DNA of 64,000 nt. It comes from Rhizobiales bacterium Ga0077525 (GTDB lineage Bacteria > Pseudomonadota > Alphaproteobacteria > Rhizobiales > Xanthobacteraceae). The notes beneath the pieces are model-generated. The model was given only the letters and a program-made list of their open reading frames with translations, searched no databases and was not told the DNA's origin. Positions 52,834-63,974 of this stretch are shown here, piece after piece. Location: the NCBI GenBank assembly GCA_001464835.1, contig LNDS01000027.1:1-64000 (forward strand), in the 5' to 3' direction. Both the position numbers and the translations under genes were made by a program. Within the stretch, counting starts at the first letter, position 1; each line of letters begins with the position of its first letter.

Positions 52834-53302
52834 AGTTCAATCCTTTAGTGCGAACCGTCACGTATGGCGCTACTCCGCCGGAGGCCGAATCACCGGGCCC
52901 CCCGCCACTTTATGCGGTCCCGGCAGGTCATGCCCCGGCTGTTCATATCAAACAAGGGCAAAGCCGGATACCGCCTGCCCCTCTCAGAACGCCGCAGGCA
53001 TGGCTTAAATACGGCGTCAAAGGCGGACCAAAGTCGTCCAAAACTCGCCCAAAAGTCGTCGCTGAGGATAAGCCTTTCGCCAGATGAGAGTTATGACAAG
53101 GTGCATTGCGGCAGGTCCGGAATTGTGGTTTGAGAGGCCGGGATTTCCCCCGTCCCGCTGCCCGCAAAAGCTGCCACGCCCGTGGCAAAATGCCGTGCGG
53201 TGTGGGTCCACGCTGTCCAACCATTAAGTGGCGGGAGGGCGAAAAGGGGCGCAAAAGGGGCCTTGTCCGAGGCCGTTTTTCTCGTCGAGGAGCGCATAAG
53301 AA
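52834..53302. other. 469-bp divergent region between ialB and coxB
   Basis: No gene recognised. It holds two blocks of direct repeats with exact 11-bp period (53018-53061 and 53242-53261) and a GAGGAG ribosome-binding site for coxB. Promoters for the oxidase operon and for ialB must lie here. Confidence 0.6.
53018..53061. repeat. Four 11-bp direct repeats with phased A-tracts
   Basis: Four tandem units of 11 bp, of the form CAAAGGCGGAC, CAAAGTCGTCC, AAAACTCGCCC and AAAAGTCGTCG, with A3-A4 starting every 11 bp. The spacing is about one helical turn, fitting a curved segment or a row of regulator contacts. It lies 242 bp upstream of coxB and 185 bp upstream of ialB. Confidence 0.6.
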
Positions 53303-54178
53303 ATGCTGGTGCTCAAGCGGTTGATCGCTTTCGTGGCCACGAGTTTGGCCGCAGGTCTGATTATTGTCGGTAGCGGCGGGCTCGCGCTCGCGCAAAGCAC
53401 CGGGCCTGGCACCGGCCAGCCGCACCCCTGGCAGCTCGGGCTGCAGGCGGCGGCGTCGCCGGTGATGTCCGACATCATCTGGTTTCACGACTTCCTTTTG
53501 TACCTGATCACGGCGATCACGCTGTTCGTTCTGGTGCTGCTGGTCATCGTCATGGTGAAGTTCAACGCCAAAAGTAACCCGGTGCCGTCCCGCACCACGC
53601 ACAACACCATGATCGAAGTCGTCTGGACGGTGGTCCCGGTGCTCATCCTGGTGGCGATCGCGGTGCCGTCGTTCCGGCTGCTGTTTTACGAACTCAAGGT
53701 GCCGACCGCCGACGTGACCATCAAGGCCACCGGCAAACAGTGGTTCTGGAGCTATCAGTACCCGGACGCCAATTTCGAATTCGACTCGCTGATGCTCCAG
53801 GCCAAGGACCTTAAGGCCGATCAGCCTCGCCTGCTGGCCGTGGACAATGAGATGGTCGTCCCGGTCAACAAGGTCGTCCACGTCCTGACCATCGGCGCCG
53901 ACGTTATTCACTCCTGGGCGGTGCCCGCCTTCGGCGTGAAAATCGACGCCATCCCGGGCCGGGTCAACGAAACCTGGTTCAAGGCCGAGCGCGTCGGCAC
54001 CTATTACGGCCAGTGCTCGCAGCTTTGCGGCAAGGACCATGCCTTCATGCCGATCGCGGTGCGGGTCGTTAGCGATCAGGACTATGCGGCCTGGCTCGAT
54101 GGGGCCAAGAAGCGGTTTGCCCAGGATAATGTGCCGAACCCGAATATGATCGCGGCGGCCGGCGAAGCGACCAAGTAG
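53303..54178 (+). CDS. coxB: Cytochrome c oxidase subunit II
   Basis: 291 residues. Signal peptide, two membrane helices (about 55-75 and 95-120), then the CuA domain: HSWAVPAFGVKIDAIPGR, QCSQLCGKDHAFMPI with the two Cys, His and Met ligands, and QWFWSYQYPD with the aromatic electron-entry residues. First gene of the aa3-type oxidase operon. GAGGAG upstream supports the start. Confidence 0.96.
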   Translation: MLVLKRLIAFVATSLAAGLIIVGSGGLALAQSTGPGTGQPHPWQLGLQAAASPVMSDIIWFHDFLLYLITAITLFVLVLLVIVMVKFNAKSNPVPSRTTHNTMIEVVWTVVPVLILVAIAVPSFRLLFYELKVPTADVTIKATGKQWFWSYQYPDANFEFDSLMLQAKDLKADQPRLLAVDNEMVVPVNKVVHVLTIGADVIHSWAVPAFGVKIDAIPGRVNETWFKAERVGTYYGQCSQLCGKDHAFMPIAVRVVSDQDYAAWLDGAKKRFAQDNVPNPNMIAAAGEATK

Positions 54179-54203
54179 CGAGACGGCTTTCGGATACGGT
54201 TAA

Positions 54204-55835
<1,632 letters not shown>

Positions 55836-55853
55836 AGAGGCGAAACGGGTACG

Positions 55854-56795
55854 ATGTCGCTTATCAGCGAAGGCGCGGAGTACAACGGGGCGCTTGCCGA
55901 ACCGAGCATGGCAAGCGTCGGCGACTATATCGCGCTGCTCAAGCCGCGGGTGATGTCGCTTGTCGTATTCACCGCGCTGGTCGGGCTGGCGATCGCGCCG
56001 GGCTCGATCCACCCGGTGACGGCGTTCACGGCGCTGTTGTGCATCACCGTCGGCGCCGGCGCATCCGGCGCGCTTAATATGTGGTTCGATGCCGACATCG
56101 ACGCGCTGATGACGCGCACGGCGAAACGGCCGGTGCCGGCCGGCAACGTCAAGCCGGGCGAGGCTTTGGCCTTCGGCCTGACCTTGTCGGCGTTCTCGGT
56201 CGGCGTGCTCGGCCTCCTGGTCAACATCCTGGCGGCGGCCATCCTCGCCTTCACCATTTTCTTCTATGCCGTCGTCTACACGATGTGGCTCAAGCGCTCG
56301 ACGCCGCAGAACATCGTCATCGGCGGCGCTGCCGGCGCTTTCCCGCCGATGATCGGCTGGGCCGCCGTGACCGGCTCGCTGACGTTCGAGCCGATCCTTC
56401 TGTTCCTCATCATCTTCTTCTGGACGCCGCCGCACTTCTGGGCGCTGGCGATCTACCGCATGGACGACTTCAAGCGCGCCGGCGTGCCGATGCTGCCGGT
56501 GGTCCGGGGCGAGGCGACGACCCGCCTGCAAATCCTGCTTTACACGCTGGTTCTGGTGCCGCTCGGCGTCCTGCCGTGGCCGCTCGGCTATACGAGCGCG
56601 CTGTACGGCGCCGTCTCGGCGGTCATGGGCCTCGGCATGCTGATCCTGGCGGTGCAGGTCTATCGCGAACGCCTGCCGTCCGATCAGGCCTGCCGCCATC
56701 TGTTCGCCTTTTCGATTCTGTACCTGTTCCTGCTGTTCGCCGTTCTGATGATCGATCGCGGTTGGGGCGGGCTGATTGCCCGGTTGACCGCGTGA
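55854..56795 (+). CDS. ctaB: Protoheme IX farnesyltransferase (heme O synthase)
   Basis: 313 residues, about nine helices. The prenyltransferase motif with aspartates is [21 protein letters not shown], and a second acidic loop is [19 protein letters not shown]. It adds the farnesyl tail to heme B on the way to heme A, needed by subunit I. It starts 18 bp after ctaD and ends overlapping the first GTG that could start coxF. Confidence 0.95.
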   Translation: MSLISEGAEYNGALAEPSMASVGDYIALLKPRVMSLVVFTALVGLAIAPGSIHPVTAFTALLCITVGAGASGALNMWFDADIDALMTRTAKRPVPAGNVKPGEALAFGLTLSAFSVGVLGLLVNILAAAILAFTIFFYAVVYTMWLKRSTPQNIVIGGAAGAFPPMIGWAAVTGSLTFEPILLFLIIFFWTPPHFWALAIYRMDDFKRAGVPMLPVVRGEATTRLQILLYTLVLVPLGVLPWPLGYTSALYGAVSAVMGLGMLILAVQVYRERLPSDQACRHLFAFSILYLFLLFAVLMIDRGWGGLIARLTA

Positions 56796-56809
56796 GCGTG
56801 GAAACCACA

Positions 56810-56974
56810 ATGAGCGATCAAGGCAACGACAAGGGCATCGTGTTGACCGAGGCGCAGAAGCGCGCGCGGCGGTCACGCTCGATCGCCATCGCCGTGTCGC
56901 TGGTCGTGCTGGTCGTGCTGTTTTACGCGATGACCCTGGTGAAGGGCCCCGCCATCCTGTTGCGTCCGCTATAA
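56810..56974 (+). CDS. coxF: CoxF-like small membrane protein
   Basis: 54 residues from ATG 56810 (GTG 56792 and 56798 are in frame). A charged N-terminus with [13 protein letters not shown] leads to one helix [20 protein letters not shown] and the tail [10 protein letters not shown], the pattern of CoxF between ctaB and ctaG in Rhizobiales oxidase operons. It is probably an assembly factor; too short to be picked up by many gene callers. Confidence 0.8.
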   Translation: MSDQGNDKGIVLTEAQKRARRSRSIAIAVSLVVLVVLFYAMTLVKGPAILLRPL

Positions 56975-57000
56975 CCCGAGCCGTTGAACCCGAGCCGTTG
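56973..57000. repeat. Exact 14-bp tandem duplication before ctaG
   Basis: AACCCGAGCCGTTG occurs twice head to tail, beginning in the coxF stop codon and ending 6 bp before the ctaG start. It changes the spacing between coxF and ctaG, and is probably a recent slippage event. Confidence 0.85.
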
Positions 57001-57006
57001 AAGCCG

Positions 57007-57609
57007 ATGACCGACACCGAACCGAAAACGCAAAGAAAGCTCCGCCGCGATGTCGTGATTGCCGGCACCTGCGGCGCGTTCGTCGCCCTGATGGTCGGCG
57101 CCGCCTACGCCTCGGTGCCGCTTTACGATTGGTTTTGCCGCACCACCGGCTTTGGCGGCACGCCGCTGGTCTCGACGAAAGCGCCCGACCGGATTCTCGG
57201 CCGCACCATCACCGTCCGCTTCGACTCGAATGTGACGCCCGGCCTGCCGTGGAAATTCGTGCCGGAGCAGAACACGATCGATGTGCGCCCCGGCGAGGTC
57301 GTCACCGTCAATTACAAGGTCATCAATCAGGCCGCGCGCGCCATCACTGCGCAGGCGTCCTACAACGTCGCGCCGCCGCAGGTTGGCGGCCATTTCAACA
57401 AGATCAATTGCTTCTGTTTCACCGAGCAGACCTTAAAGGCCGGCGAGACGCGCGAGATGGCTGTGGTGTTTTATGTCGATCCCAAGATTGACGAAGACCG
57501 CGACATGGCTACGCTCAATACCATCACTCTGTCCTATACCTTCTTTCCGATGAAGGAAGCGGACAAACCCCTCGCCGCGGCGGCGGACAAGAATTCGAAT
57601 AAACTCTAA
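57007..57609 (+). CDS. ctaG: Cytochrome c oxidase assembly protein CtaG (Cox11)
   Basis: 200 residues. One membrane helix near 18-38 anchors a periplasmic beta domain. The copper ligand pair is CFCF in [27 protein letters not shown] is the family signature. It delivers copper to the CuB site of subunit I. ATG 57007; an upstream TTG (56998) lies in the duplicated sequence. Confidence 0.95.
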   Translation: MTDTEPKTQRKLRRDVVIAGTCGAFVALMVGAAYASVPLYDWFCRTTGFGGTPLVSTKAPDRILGRTITVRFDSNVTPGLPWKFVPEQNTIDVRPGEVVTVNYKVINQAARAITAQASYNVAPPQVGGHFNKINCFCFTEQTLKAGETREMAVVFYVDPKIDEDRDMATLNTITLSYTFFPMKEADKPLAAAADKNSNKL

Positions 57610-57695
57610 CTGCGCGACAAGATTGCGCGGCAGTAAAACGAAAATGGGGGGCGCCATACGCGCCCGGACGAACGAGACCTGAACGGAGAGCGACG

Positions 57696-58541
57696 ATGGC
57701 CGACGCACACGCCAAGCACCACGACTACCACCTGGTCGATCCGAGCCCGTGGCCGGCTGTCGGCTCGGTCGCCGCCTTCGTCATGGCGGTCGGCGCGGTG
57801 GCCTGGATGCACCACATGTTCGCGGCAGCGCCCTTGGTGTTCGGCGCCGGTCTGCTCGGCGTGCTCTATACCTTCATCGGCTGGTGGCGCGACGTGATCA
57901 ATGAAGCGCAGCACAAGGGCGACCACACCCGCGTGGTGCAGATCTCGCACCGCTACGGCATGATCCTGTTCATCGCCTCGGAAGTGATGTTCTTCGTTGC
58001 CTGGTTCTGGGCCTATTTCAACATTGCCCTGTTTCCCGGCGATGCGCATGAAATCGGCAAGCTCGCTTTCACCAAGGGCGTCTGGCCGCCGGCCAGCATC
58101 GAGACGTTCGATCCCTGGCATCTGCCGCTCCTGAACACCTTGATCCTCCTGACCTCGGGCACGACCGTCACCTGGGCGCACCATGCGCTGCTGGAAGGCG
58201 ACCGCCAGGGCGTGAAGTGGGGCCTGTGGCTCACCGTTCTGCTCGGCGGCCTGTTCACCTGCGTGCAGGCCTACGAATACATGCACGCCGCTTTTTCCTT
58301 CAGCGGCAACATGTACGGCGCCGCCTTTTTCATGGCGACCGGCTTCCATGGCGCGCATGTGCTGATCGGCACGATCTTCCTGATCGTCTGTCTCGGCCGT
58401 GTCTATAAGGGCCATTTCACGCCGACCCAGCACCTCGGCTTCGAATTCGCCGCCTGGTACTGGCACTTCGTCGACGTGGTCTGGCTGTTCCTGTTCGCCT
58501 GCATATATGTGTGGGGTGCCGGAAATGCCGCGGCGCACTAA
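57696..58541 (+). CDS. ctaE: Cytochrome c oxidase subunit III
   Basis: 281 residues, seven membrane helices. The family motifs are [42 protein letters not shown], and the end [24 protein letters not shown]. It supports the structure and proton-path stability of subunit I. ATG 57696 follows GGAGAG. A strong intrinsic terminator lies 22 bp downstream of the stop. Confidence 0.97.
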   Translation: MADAHAKHHDYHLVDPSPWPAVGSVAAFVMAVGAVAWMHHMFAAAPLVFGAGLLGVLYTFIGWWRDVINEAQHKGDHTRVVQISHRYGMILFIASEVMFFVAWFWAYFNIALFPGDAHEIGKLAFTKGVWPPASIETFDPWHLPLLNTLILLTSGTTVTWAHHALLEGDRQGVKWGLWLTVLLGGLFTCVQAYEYMHAAFSFSGNMYGAAFFMATGFHGAHVLIGTIFLIVCLGRVYKGHFTPTQHLGFEFAAWYWHFVDVVWLFLFACIYVWGAGNAAAH

Positions 58542-58562
58542 CCGCCCCGCGTTGATTCCTTG

Positions 58563-58596
58563 AAAAGGGCGGCGGCAACGCCGCCCTTTTGTTTTT
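58563..58596 (+). terminator. Intrinsic terminator after ctaE
   Basis: Perfect 12-bp stem AAAAGGGCGGCG with a GCAA tetraloop, then GTTTTT. It closes the coxB-ctaE operon; DUF983, surf1 and thrC would need their own promoter or readthrough. Confidence 0.85.
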
Positions 58597-58634
58597 GGTG
58601 AGAGCGAAAGCGGCTGAGATAAACGGAAATTGAA

Positions 58635-59036
58635 ATGATGACCGCGCCATCACCTCAGCCTTTGCCGATCGCCCGCGGCCTGATGGGCCGTTGTCCGCGT
58701 TGCGGCGAGAGCCGGATGTTCGACGGCTTTCTGACGCTGCGGCCTTCCTGCGAAAAATGCGGCCTCGATTTGGGCTTCGCCGATTCCGGCGACGGACCGG
58801 CGGTGTTCGTCATTCTGATCGGCGGCGCGATCGTCGTGTTCGCGGCGCTGATGACCGAAGTAATTTATCAGCCGCCATACTGGCTGCACGCGGCTTTGTG
58901 GCTGCCGCTGATCCTGCTGGTCACCTTGCTGCCGTTGCGCATGGTCAAGGGCCTGCTGATCGCGCTGCAATACCATCACAAGGCGGCGCCGGGCCAACTC
59001 GTGATGCATAAAGATTTGCCGAAGGGCGAGGCTTGA
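58635..59036 (+). CDS. DUF983 membrane protein
   Basis: 133 residues. A cysteine-pair N-terminal part (GRCPRCGESRMFDGFL and CEKCGLDLGFAD) is followed by two membrane helices. DUF983 proteins with this zinc-ribbon-like start lie in cox loci of alphaproteobacteria and are presumed oxidase-associated; the role is unproven. The stop overlaps the surf1 ATG. ATG 58635 or 58638. Confidence 0.85.
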   Translation: MMTAPSPQPLPIARGLMGRCPRCGESRMFDGFLTLRPSCEKCGLDLGFADSGDGPAVFVILIGGAIVVFAALMTEVIYQPPYWLHAALWLPLILLVTLLPLRMVKGLLIALQYHHKAAPGQLVMHKDLPKGEA

Positions 59037-59785
59037 TGCTGCCGCGCGAAAAACGCCGCGGCGGCGTGCTGGAGGCGACGGTATTCGCCATCGTCGGCAT
59101 CGCTATTCTCGCCGGCCTCGGCAAGTGGCAGCTCGACCGCAAGGTCTGGAAAGAAAATCTGATCGAGACCGTGACGACGCGCACCGTGCGTCCGCCGCAA
59201 GATCTCCCGCCCCGTTCGGAATGGGAACGCCTCACGCCGGAGACCAGCGAATATACGCGTGTCGTATTCCCAGCCGAATTCCTCGACGGCGAGGAAGCCT
59301 ATGCCTACACCGCCGGCTCGTCGCTGCGCACCGATGTCGAGGGCCAGGGCTTCTGGGTTTTCGCGCCGGCGCGCCTGGCCGGCGGGAGCATCATCCTGAT
59401 CAATCGAGGCTTCGTACCGACCGACCGAAAGGACCCCGCCACGCGCGCCGAGGGCAGGCCGCGCGGCAGCGTCGATATCGTCGGCTACATGCGCTGGCCG
59501 GAGGCGCGCGGCCTGTTCACGCCATCCGATGACGCCAAGAACAATGTCTGGTATGTGCGCGACCCCAAGGCGATGTCGGAAGCGCACAAATGGTCGGTGG
59601 CGGCGCCGTTCTACATCGATCAGGAGGCGCCGGTGCCGCCCGGCGGTTTGCCCAAACCGGGCAGGATCGACGTGAAAATGCCGAACAAGCATCTGGAATA
59701 TGCGCTGACCTGGTTCGGCCTGGCGCTGGCGCTCGGCGGCGTCTATGTCGTCTGGCTCGTCGCCCGGCTGCGACGACGATTTTAA
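59036..59785 (+). CDS. SURF1-family oxidase assembly protein
   Basis: 249 residues from ATG 59036 overlapping the DUF983 stop (TGATG). Two helices, at the N-terminus (ATVFAIVGIAILAGLGKWQLDRK) and C-terminus (YALTWFGLALALGGVYVVW), flank a soluble domain with GFWVFAPARLAGGSIILINRGFVP. SURF1 proteins help insert heme A into subunit I. Conserved position after ctaE and DUF983. Confidence 0.93.
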   Translation: MLPREKRRGGVLEATVFAIVGIAILAGLGKWQLDRKVWKENLIETVTTRTVRPPQDLPPRSEWERLTPETSEYTRVVFPAEFLDGEEAYAYTAGSSLRTDVEGQGFWVFAPARLAGGSIILINRGFVPTDRKDPATRAEGRPRGSVDIVGYMRWPEARGLFTPSDDAKNNVWYVRDPKAMSEAHKWSVAAPFYIDQEAPVPPGGLPKPGRIDVKMPNKHLEYALTWFGLALALGGVYVVWLVARLRRRF

Positions 59786-59874
59786 GGCGTGCCAGTTTTC
59801 TTGTGCCTGGCCGGGCGCGGGGTTAGGGTGCGGTCAAATCCAGGGCCGTCCCGAATAAAAAGCTAGTTATATCA

Positions 59875-61290
59875 ATGCGTTATATCTCCACGCGGGGCGA
59901 GGGCACCCCGCTCGATTTTGTCGAGGTGATGCTCGCGGGTCTCGCGCGGGACGGCGGCCTGTACGTCCCTGAGACCTGGCCGTCGGTCATGAACGAGACC
60001 ATCGCCGGATTCGCCGGCAAGCCTTACGCCGAGGTCGCGGTCGAGGTGCTCAAGCCCTTCGTCGGCGACAGCATTCCGGAGGCCGATCTCGCGCGCATGG
60101 CGCGCGAGGCCTATGGCACGTTCCGCCATCCGGCGACCGCGCCTTTGGTGCAACTCGACTCCAGCTTGTTCGTCCTCGAGCTGTTCCACGGCCCGACGCT
60201 CGCCTTCAAGGACCTCGCCATGCAACTGGTGGCGCGGCTGATGGATTACGTCCTGATCAAGCGCAACCAGCGCACCACCATCGTCGTCGCCACCTCGGGC
60301 GATACCGGCGGCGCCGCGGTCGAAGCGTTCCGCGGCCGTGCCCAGGTCGATGTCGTCGCGCTCTATCCGCATGGCCGCATCTCCGAAGTACAGCGCCGCA
60401 TGATGACGACCGCGCCGGACACCAATGTGCACGCGCTCGCCATCGAGGGCACCTTCGACGATTGCCAGGCTTTGGTGAAGGCGATGTTCAATCATCACGC
60501 CTTCCGCGACCGCGTTCGCCTGTCCGGCGTCAATTCGATCAACTGGGCGCGCATTGTCGCGCAGACGGTTTATTACTTCACCGCCGCTGTGGCGCTCGGT
60601 GCGCCGCACCGCAAGGTCGCCTTTACGGTGCCGACCGGCAATTTCGGCGATGTCTATGCCGGCTATGTCGCCCAACGCATGGGGCTGCCGATCGACCGGC
60701 TGGTCGTGGCGACCAACGTCAACGATATTCTGGCGCGCACCTTCGCCACTGGCGATTACGAGACGCGCGGCGTGACGGCGACGAGCTCGCCGTCGATGGA
60801 CATTCAGGTGTCGTCGAATTTCGAACGGCTGCTGTTCGAAACCTGCCAGCGCGACGCGGCGCAGGTCAAAGCCCTGATGGGTTCGCTGACGCAATCCGGC
60901 CGCTTCAGCGTGCCGGGCGCGGCGCTCAAAGAGATGCGCGCGCTGCTCACGGCCGATCGCGCCGACGAACAGGAAACCGCCGCCACCATTCGCGCCTGGC
61001 TCAAGGAGGCCGGCTACTGCGCGGATCCGCATACCGCGGTGGCGCTCGCCGTCGCCGAAAAAGAGACCCGCGATCCGAAAATCCCGATGGTGGTGCTGTC
61101 GACCGCCCATCCGGCCAAATTTCCCGACGCGGTGGAGGCGGCTTGCGGTGTGAACCCCGGCCTCCCAGATTGGCTGTCTGACCTGCCGAAGAAGGCCGAG
61201 CGCATCACCGTGCTGCCGGCCGATCAGGGACAAGTCGAAAAGTTTGTGTCCAGTGCGTCGCGTGCGGCGCGTGAAGGAGCTGCGGTATGA
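59875..61290 (+). CDS. thrC: Threonine synthase
   Basis: 471 residues. The PLP lysine is in HGPTLAFKDLAMQL; the phosphate-binding loop is VATSGDTGGAA; GVNSINWARIVAQTVYYF and VPTGNFGDVYAGYVA are the other conserved blocks. It converts O-phosphohomoserine to threonine. ATG 59875. It overlaps the next gene by 4 bp. The oxidase-thrC-peptidase order is conserved in alphaproteobacteria. Confidence 0.96.
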   Translation: MRYISTRGEGTPLDFVEVMLAGLARDGGLYVPETWPSVMNETIAGFAGKPYAEVAVEVLKPFVGDSIPEADLARMAREAYGTFRHPATAPLVQLDSSLFVLELFHGPTLAFKDLAMQLVARLMDYVLIKRNQRTTIVVATSGDTGGAAVEAFRGRAQVDVVALYPHGRISEVQRRMMTTAPDTNVHALAIEGTFDDCQALVKAMFNHHAFRDRVRLSGVNSINWARIVAQTVYYFTAAVALGAPHRKVAFTVPTGNFGDVYAGYVAQRMGLPIDRLVVATNVNDILARTFATGDYETRGVTATSSPSMDIQVSSNFERLLFETCQRDAAQVKALMGSLTQSGRFSVPGAALKEMRALLTADRADEQETAATIRAWLKEAGYCADPHTAVALAVAEKETRDPKIPMVVLSTAHPAKFPDAVEAACGVNPGLPDWLSDLPKKAERITVLPADQGQVEKFVSSASRAAREGAAV

Positions 61291-62558
61291 CCGTTGAAGT
61301 GACACGCCTGGCCTCCGGCCTGTCGGTGGTAACCGACCGCATGCCGCATCTGGAATCGGCCTCGCTTGGCGTCTGGGTCGGCACCGGCAGCCGCGACGAA
61401 TTGCCCGACGAACACGGCATTTCGCATCTGCTCGAACACATGGCCTTCAAGGGCACCAAGAAGCGCACCGCGCGCCAGATCGCCGAAGCCATCGAGGCGG
61501 TCGGCGGCGATCTCAATGCCGCGACCAGCGTCGAATCGACCGGCTATTTCGCCCGCGTGCTGAAGGCCGATGTGAATCTCGCGCTCGATGTGCTCGCCGA
61601 TATTCTGTCCGAGCCGGCTTTCGACCCGGAAGAATTGCGCCGCGAGCAGAACGTCATCACCCAGGAAATCGGCGCCACCGAAGACGCCCCCGACGATCTG
61701 GTGTTCGACCGCTTGCAGGAAACCGCGTTCCCCGACCAGCCGATGGGCCGTTCGATTCTGGGCACGCCGGAGACGGTGCGCTCGTTCAGCGCCAAGAGTT
61801 TGCGCACCTATCTCAACCGCAACTACCGCGCGCCGAACATGCTGGTCGCCGCCGCCGGCAGCGTCGATCACGCGCAGATCGTCGCCGAAGCCGAGAAGCG
61901 CTTTGCCAGTTTCGTCGGTCCCGACGCGCCCAAGCCGGAGCCGGCAAAATTCGGCGGCGGCACGCGGGTCGAAACCCGCGATCTCGAGCAGGTGCATATC
62001 GCGCTGGCGCTGCAAGGCGTGCCGGTGCGCGATCCGTCGCTGTACAGCCTTCAGGTTTTCACCAGCGTGCTTGGCGGCGGCATGTCATCGCGTCTGTTTC
62101 AGGAAGTGCGCGAAATCCGCGGCCTCTGCTACACGATCCAGGCTTTCCACATGCCCTATTCCGACACCGGCATGTTCGGGCTCTATGCCGGCACCGATGA
62201 AACCGACGCGCCGGAACTGATGCGCGTCGTCATCGACCAGATCGAAAGCGCCACCGAAACCTTGAACGAGGCCGAGATCGCGCGCGCCAAGGCGCAGATG
62301 AAGGCCGGGCTGCTGATGGCGCTGGAAAGCTCCGAGGCGCGCCTCGGCCAGATCGCGCGCCAGATGCTGGCCTTTGGCCGGCCGATCCCGCTCGACGAGA
62401 TTGTCGCCAAGGTCGAAGCCGTCACGGTCGAGACTGCGCGTGCCGCCGGACGGGCGCTGATCGCGCGCGGCCGCCCGGCGATCGCCGCGCTCGGGCCCGG
62501 CAATGGGCTTGAAAGCACCGCCGCGATTGCCGAAAGTCTGGTTCGTCCGGCGGCTTAA
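61287..62558 (+). CDS. M16 metallopeptidase (mitochondrial-processing-peptidase-like)
   Basis: 423 residues. The inverted zinc motif HxxEH is HGISHLLEHMAFKGT, with the third ligand region EVIGGDLNAATSVESTGY-like and ELRREQNVITQEIGATED. The C-terminal half has GLCYTIQAFHMPY. The family in alphaproteobacteria is the closest bacterial relative of the mitochondrial peptidase. ATG 61287 overlaps thrC (ATGA). Substrates unknown. Confidence 0.93.
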   Translation: MTVEVTRLASGLSVVTDRMPHLESASLGVWVGTGSRDELPDEHGISHLLEHMAFKGTKKRTARQIAEAIEAVGGDLNAATSVESTGYFARVLKADVNLALDVLADILSEPAFDPEELRREQNVITQEIGATEDAPDDLVFDRLQETAFPDQPMGRSILGTPETVRSFSAKSLRTYLNRNYRAPNMLVAAAGSVDHAQIVAEAEKRFASFVGPDAPKPEPAKFGGGTRVETRDLEQVHIALALQGVPVRDPSLYSLQVFTSVLGGGMSSRLFQEVREIRGLCYTIQAFHMPYSDTGMFGLYAGTDETDAPELMRVVIDQIESATETLNEAEIARAKAQMKAGLLMALESSEARLGQIARQMLAFGRPIPLDEIVAKVEAVTVETARAAGRALIARGRPAIAALGPGNGLESTAAIAESLVRPAA

Positions 62559-62587
62559 GTAAAACGCCGGCATGGCGGAAAAGGATC

Positions 62588-63172
62588 ATGGCTTTCTTCC
62601 GCAATGTCAGTCTGAGCGAACCGGCGCCGGCGATCGTGGGCGCCGGCGTGTCGTTGCGGCTGCCGCAGCCGGGCGACTACGCCGAATGGGCGGCCTTGCG
62701 CGAAGCCAGCCGTGAATTCCTCACGCCCTGGGAGCCGATCTGGCCGTCCGACGACCTGACGCGCGGCGCTTTCCGCCGCCGCATCAAGCGTTACGTCGAG
62801 GATCAGCGTAACGATCTGGCCTATGCTTTTCTCATCTTCCGCTCTCAGGACAATGCGCTGGTCGGCGGCTTGACCTTGGCCAATATCCGCCGCGGCGTCG
62901 CCCAGACCGGCAGCATCGGCTATTGGGTCGGGGCGCGTTTCGCCCGCCATGGCTACATGACTGCGGCGGTGCGGGCGGTGGTGCCCTATTGTTTCGGCGC
63001 CTTGCGGCTGCACCGGCTGGAGGCCGCCTGCATCCCCGATAATGCGGCCTCGGTCGGGCTCCTGGAAAAGACCGGCTTCCAGCGCGAGGGCTATGCACGC
63101 GGTTATTTGTGCATCAACGGCATCTGGCACGACCATTTGCTTTATGCGCGCCTCGCCGAAGACCCGAAATGA
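62588..63172 (+). CDS. GNAT-family acetyltransferase (RimJ-like)
   Basis: 194 residues. The GNAT core is GGLTLANIRRGVAQTGSIGYWVGARFARHGYMTAAVRAVV, with the acetyl-CoA loop in the latter part, and RLHRLEAACIPDNAASVGLLEKTGFQREG. It resembles RimJ, which acetylates an alanine or similar N-terminus of a ribosomal protein; other targets are equally possible. It follows the peptidase gene by 29 bp and is probably co-transcribed. Confidence 0.88.
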   Translation: MAFFRNVSLSEPAPAIVGAGVSLRLPQPGDYAEWAALREASREFLTPWEPIWPSDDLTRGAFRRRIKRYVEDQRNDLAYAFLIFRSQDNALVGGLTLANIRRGVAQTGSIGYWVGARFARHGYMTAAVRAVVPYCFGALRLHRLEAACIPDNAASVGLLEKTGFQREGYARGYLCINGIWHDHLLYARLAEDPK

Positions 63173-63281
63173 CCGCGAAACCCTGCCTTTAGCTTGCCAC
63201 GCTTGGTTTGCTATAAGGGGCGGCGCCGGGAGCGGGGGCATCCTCATTCCGAATTTTGGTCAAGAAACGCGAGTGAAAAAG

Positions 63282-63974
63282 ATGCGTGGGGGACGGGACG
63301 ACCGGGTCGCTGAGGTGAAAAGCCAGCCCTTCAAGAGACATGTGTTCGCGGCCACGCTGGCGCTGCTGCTGGCCGGCTGCGGCTCCAGCAGCCTGACGTC
63401 GTCGCTGTCGTCATTGAACGTTTTCGACTCGAACAAGGCGACCACCGGGGCGGCTTCCGCCGACGGCGCTGCTGCGCAATCGACCGATATCGAGTGTCCG
63501 GCCGTGACTGTACGTACCGGCGCTTCGACGCTGATGATCGGCGGCGAAACCAAGGGTGCCGAACCCGGCGTTCTGAACCTGCGCTATCAGGGCACCATCG
63601 TTCGCACCGCGCGCGAATGCAATGTCACCGCCGGCGTGGTGACCATGAAGGTCGGCATTGAAGGCCGCGTCATTACCGGCCCGGCCGGCGGGCCGGGCTC
63701 GCTTGATGTGCCGCTGCGCGTCGCGGTGGTGCATGAGGGCGTCACGCCGAAGCCGGTGGCGTCGCGCTTTGCCCGCGTGCCGGTGACCATTGCCAGCGAC
63801 AACGATCGCGTCGGCTTCACTCATGTGGAGTCCGACATCAGCTTCCCGATGCCGGTGCCGGCCGGCGATATCGATTCCTATATCGTCTATGTCGGCTTCG
63901 ATACGCTCGCCGCGCAGCAAAAGCCGGCGCCGGCCACAAGGCGCAAACCGGCGGCAAAGCCGAGGCAGGGGTAG
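63282..63974 (+). CDS. Putative lipoprotein
   Basis: About 230 residues from ATG 63282 (GTG 63273 is an alternative). A lipobox LLLAGC follows a short hydrophobic stretch (FAATLALLLAGCGSSSL), so the mature protein begins at that cysteine. The rest is a Ser/Ala-rich linker and a beta-rich domain (VLNLRYQGTIVRTARECNV, GVVTMKVGIEGRVI) with a basic C-terminal tail KPAAKPRQG. Unknown function. The open frame begins at 63042 inside the GNAT gene; that part is rejected. Confidence 0.7.
   Translation: MRGGRDDRVAEVKSQPFKRHVFAATLALLLAGCGSSSLTSSLSSLNVFDSNKATTGAASADGAAAQSTDIECPAVTVRTGASTLMIGGETKGAEPGVLNLRYQGTIVRTARECNVTAGVVTMKVGIEGRVITGPAGGPGSLDVPLRVAVVHEGVTPKPVASRFARVPVTIASDNDRVGFTHVESDISFPMPVPAGDIDSYIVYVGFDTLAAQQKPAPATRRKPAAKPRQG

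Noticed and set aside
59872..61305. 477-residue minus-strand frame across thrC
   Set aside because: thrC on plus has the complete PLP motifs. The minus frame is a codon-bias shadow.
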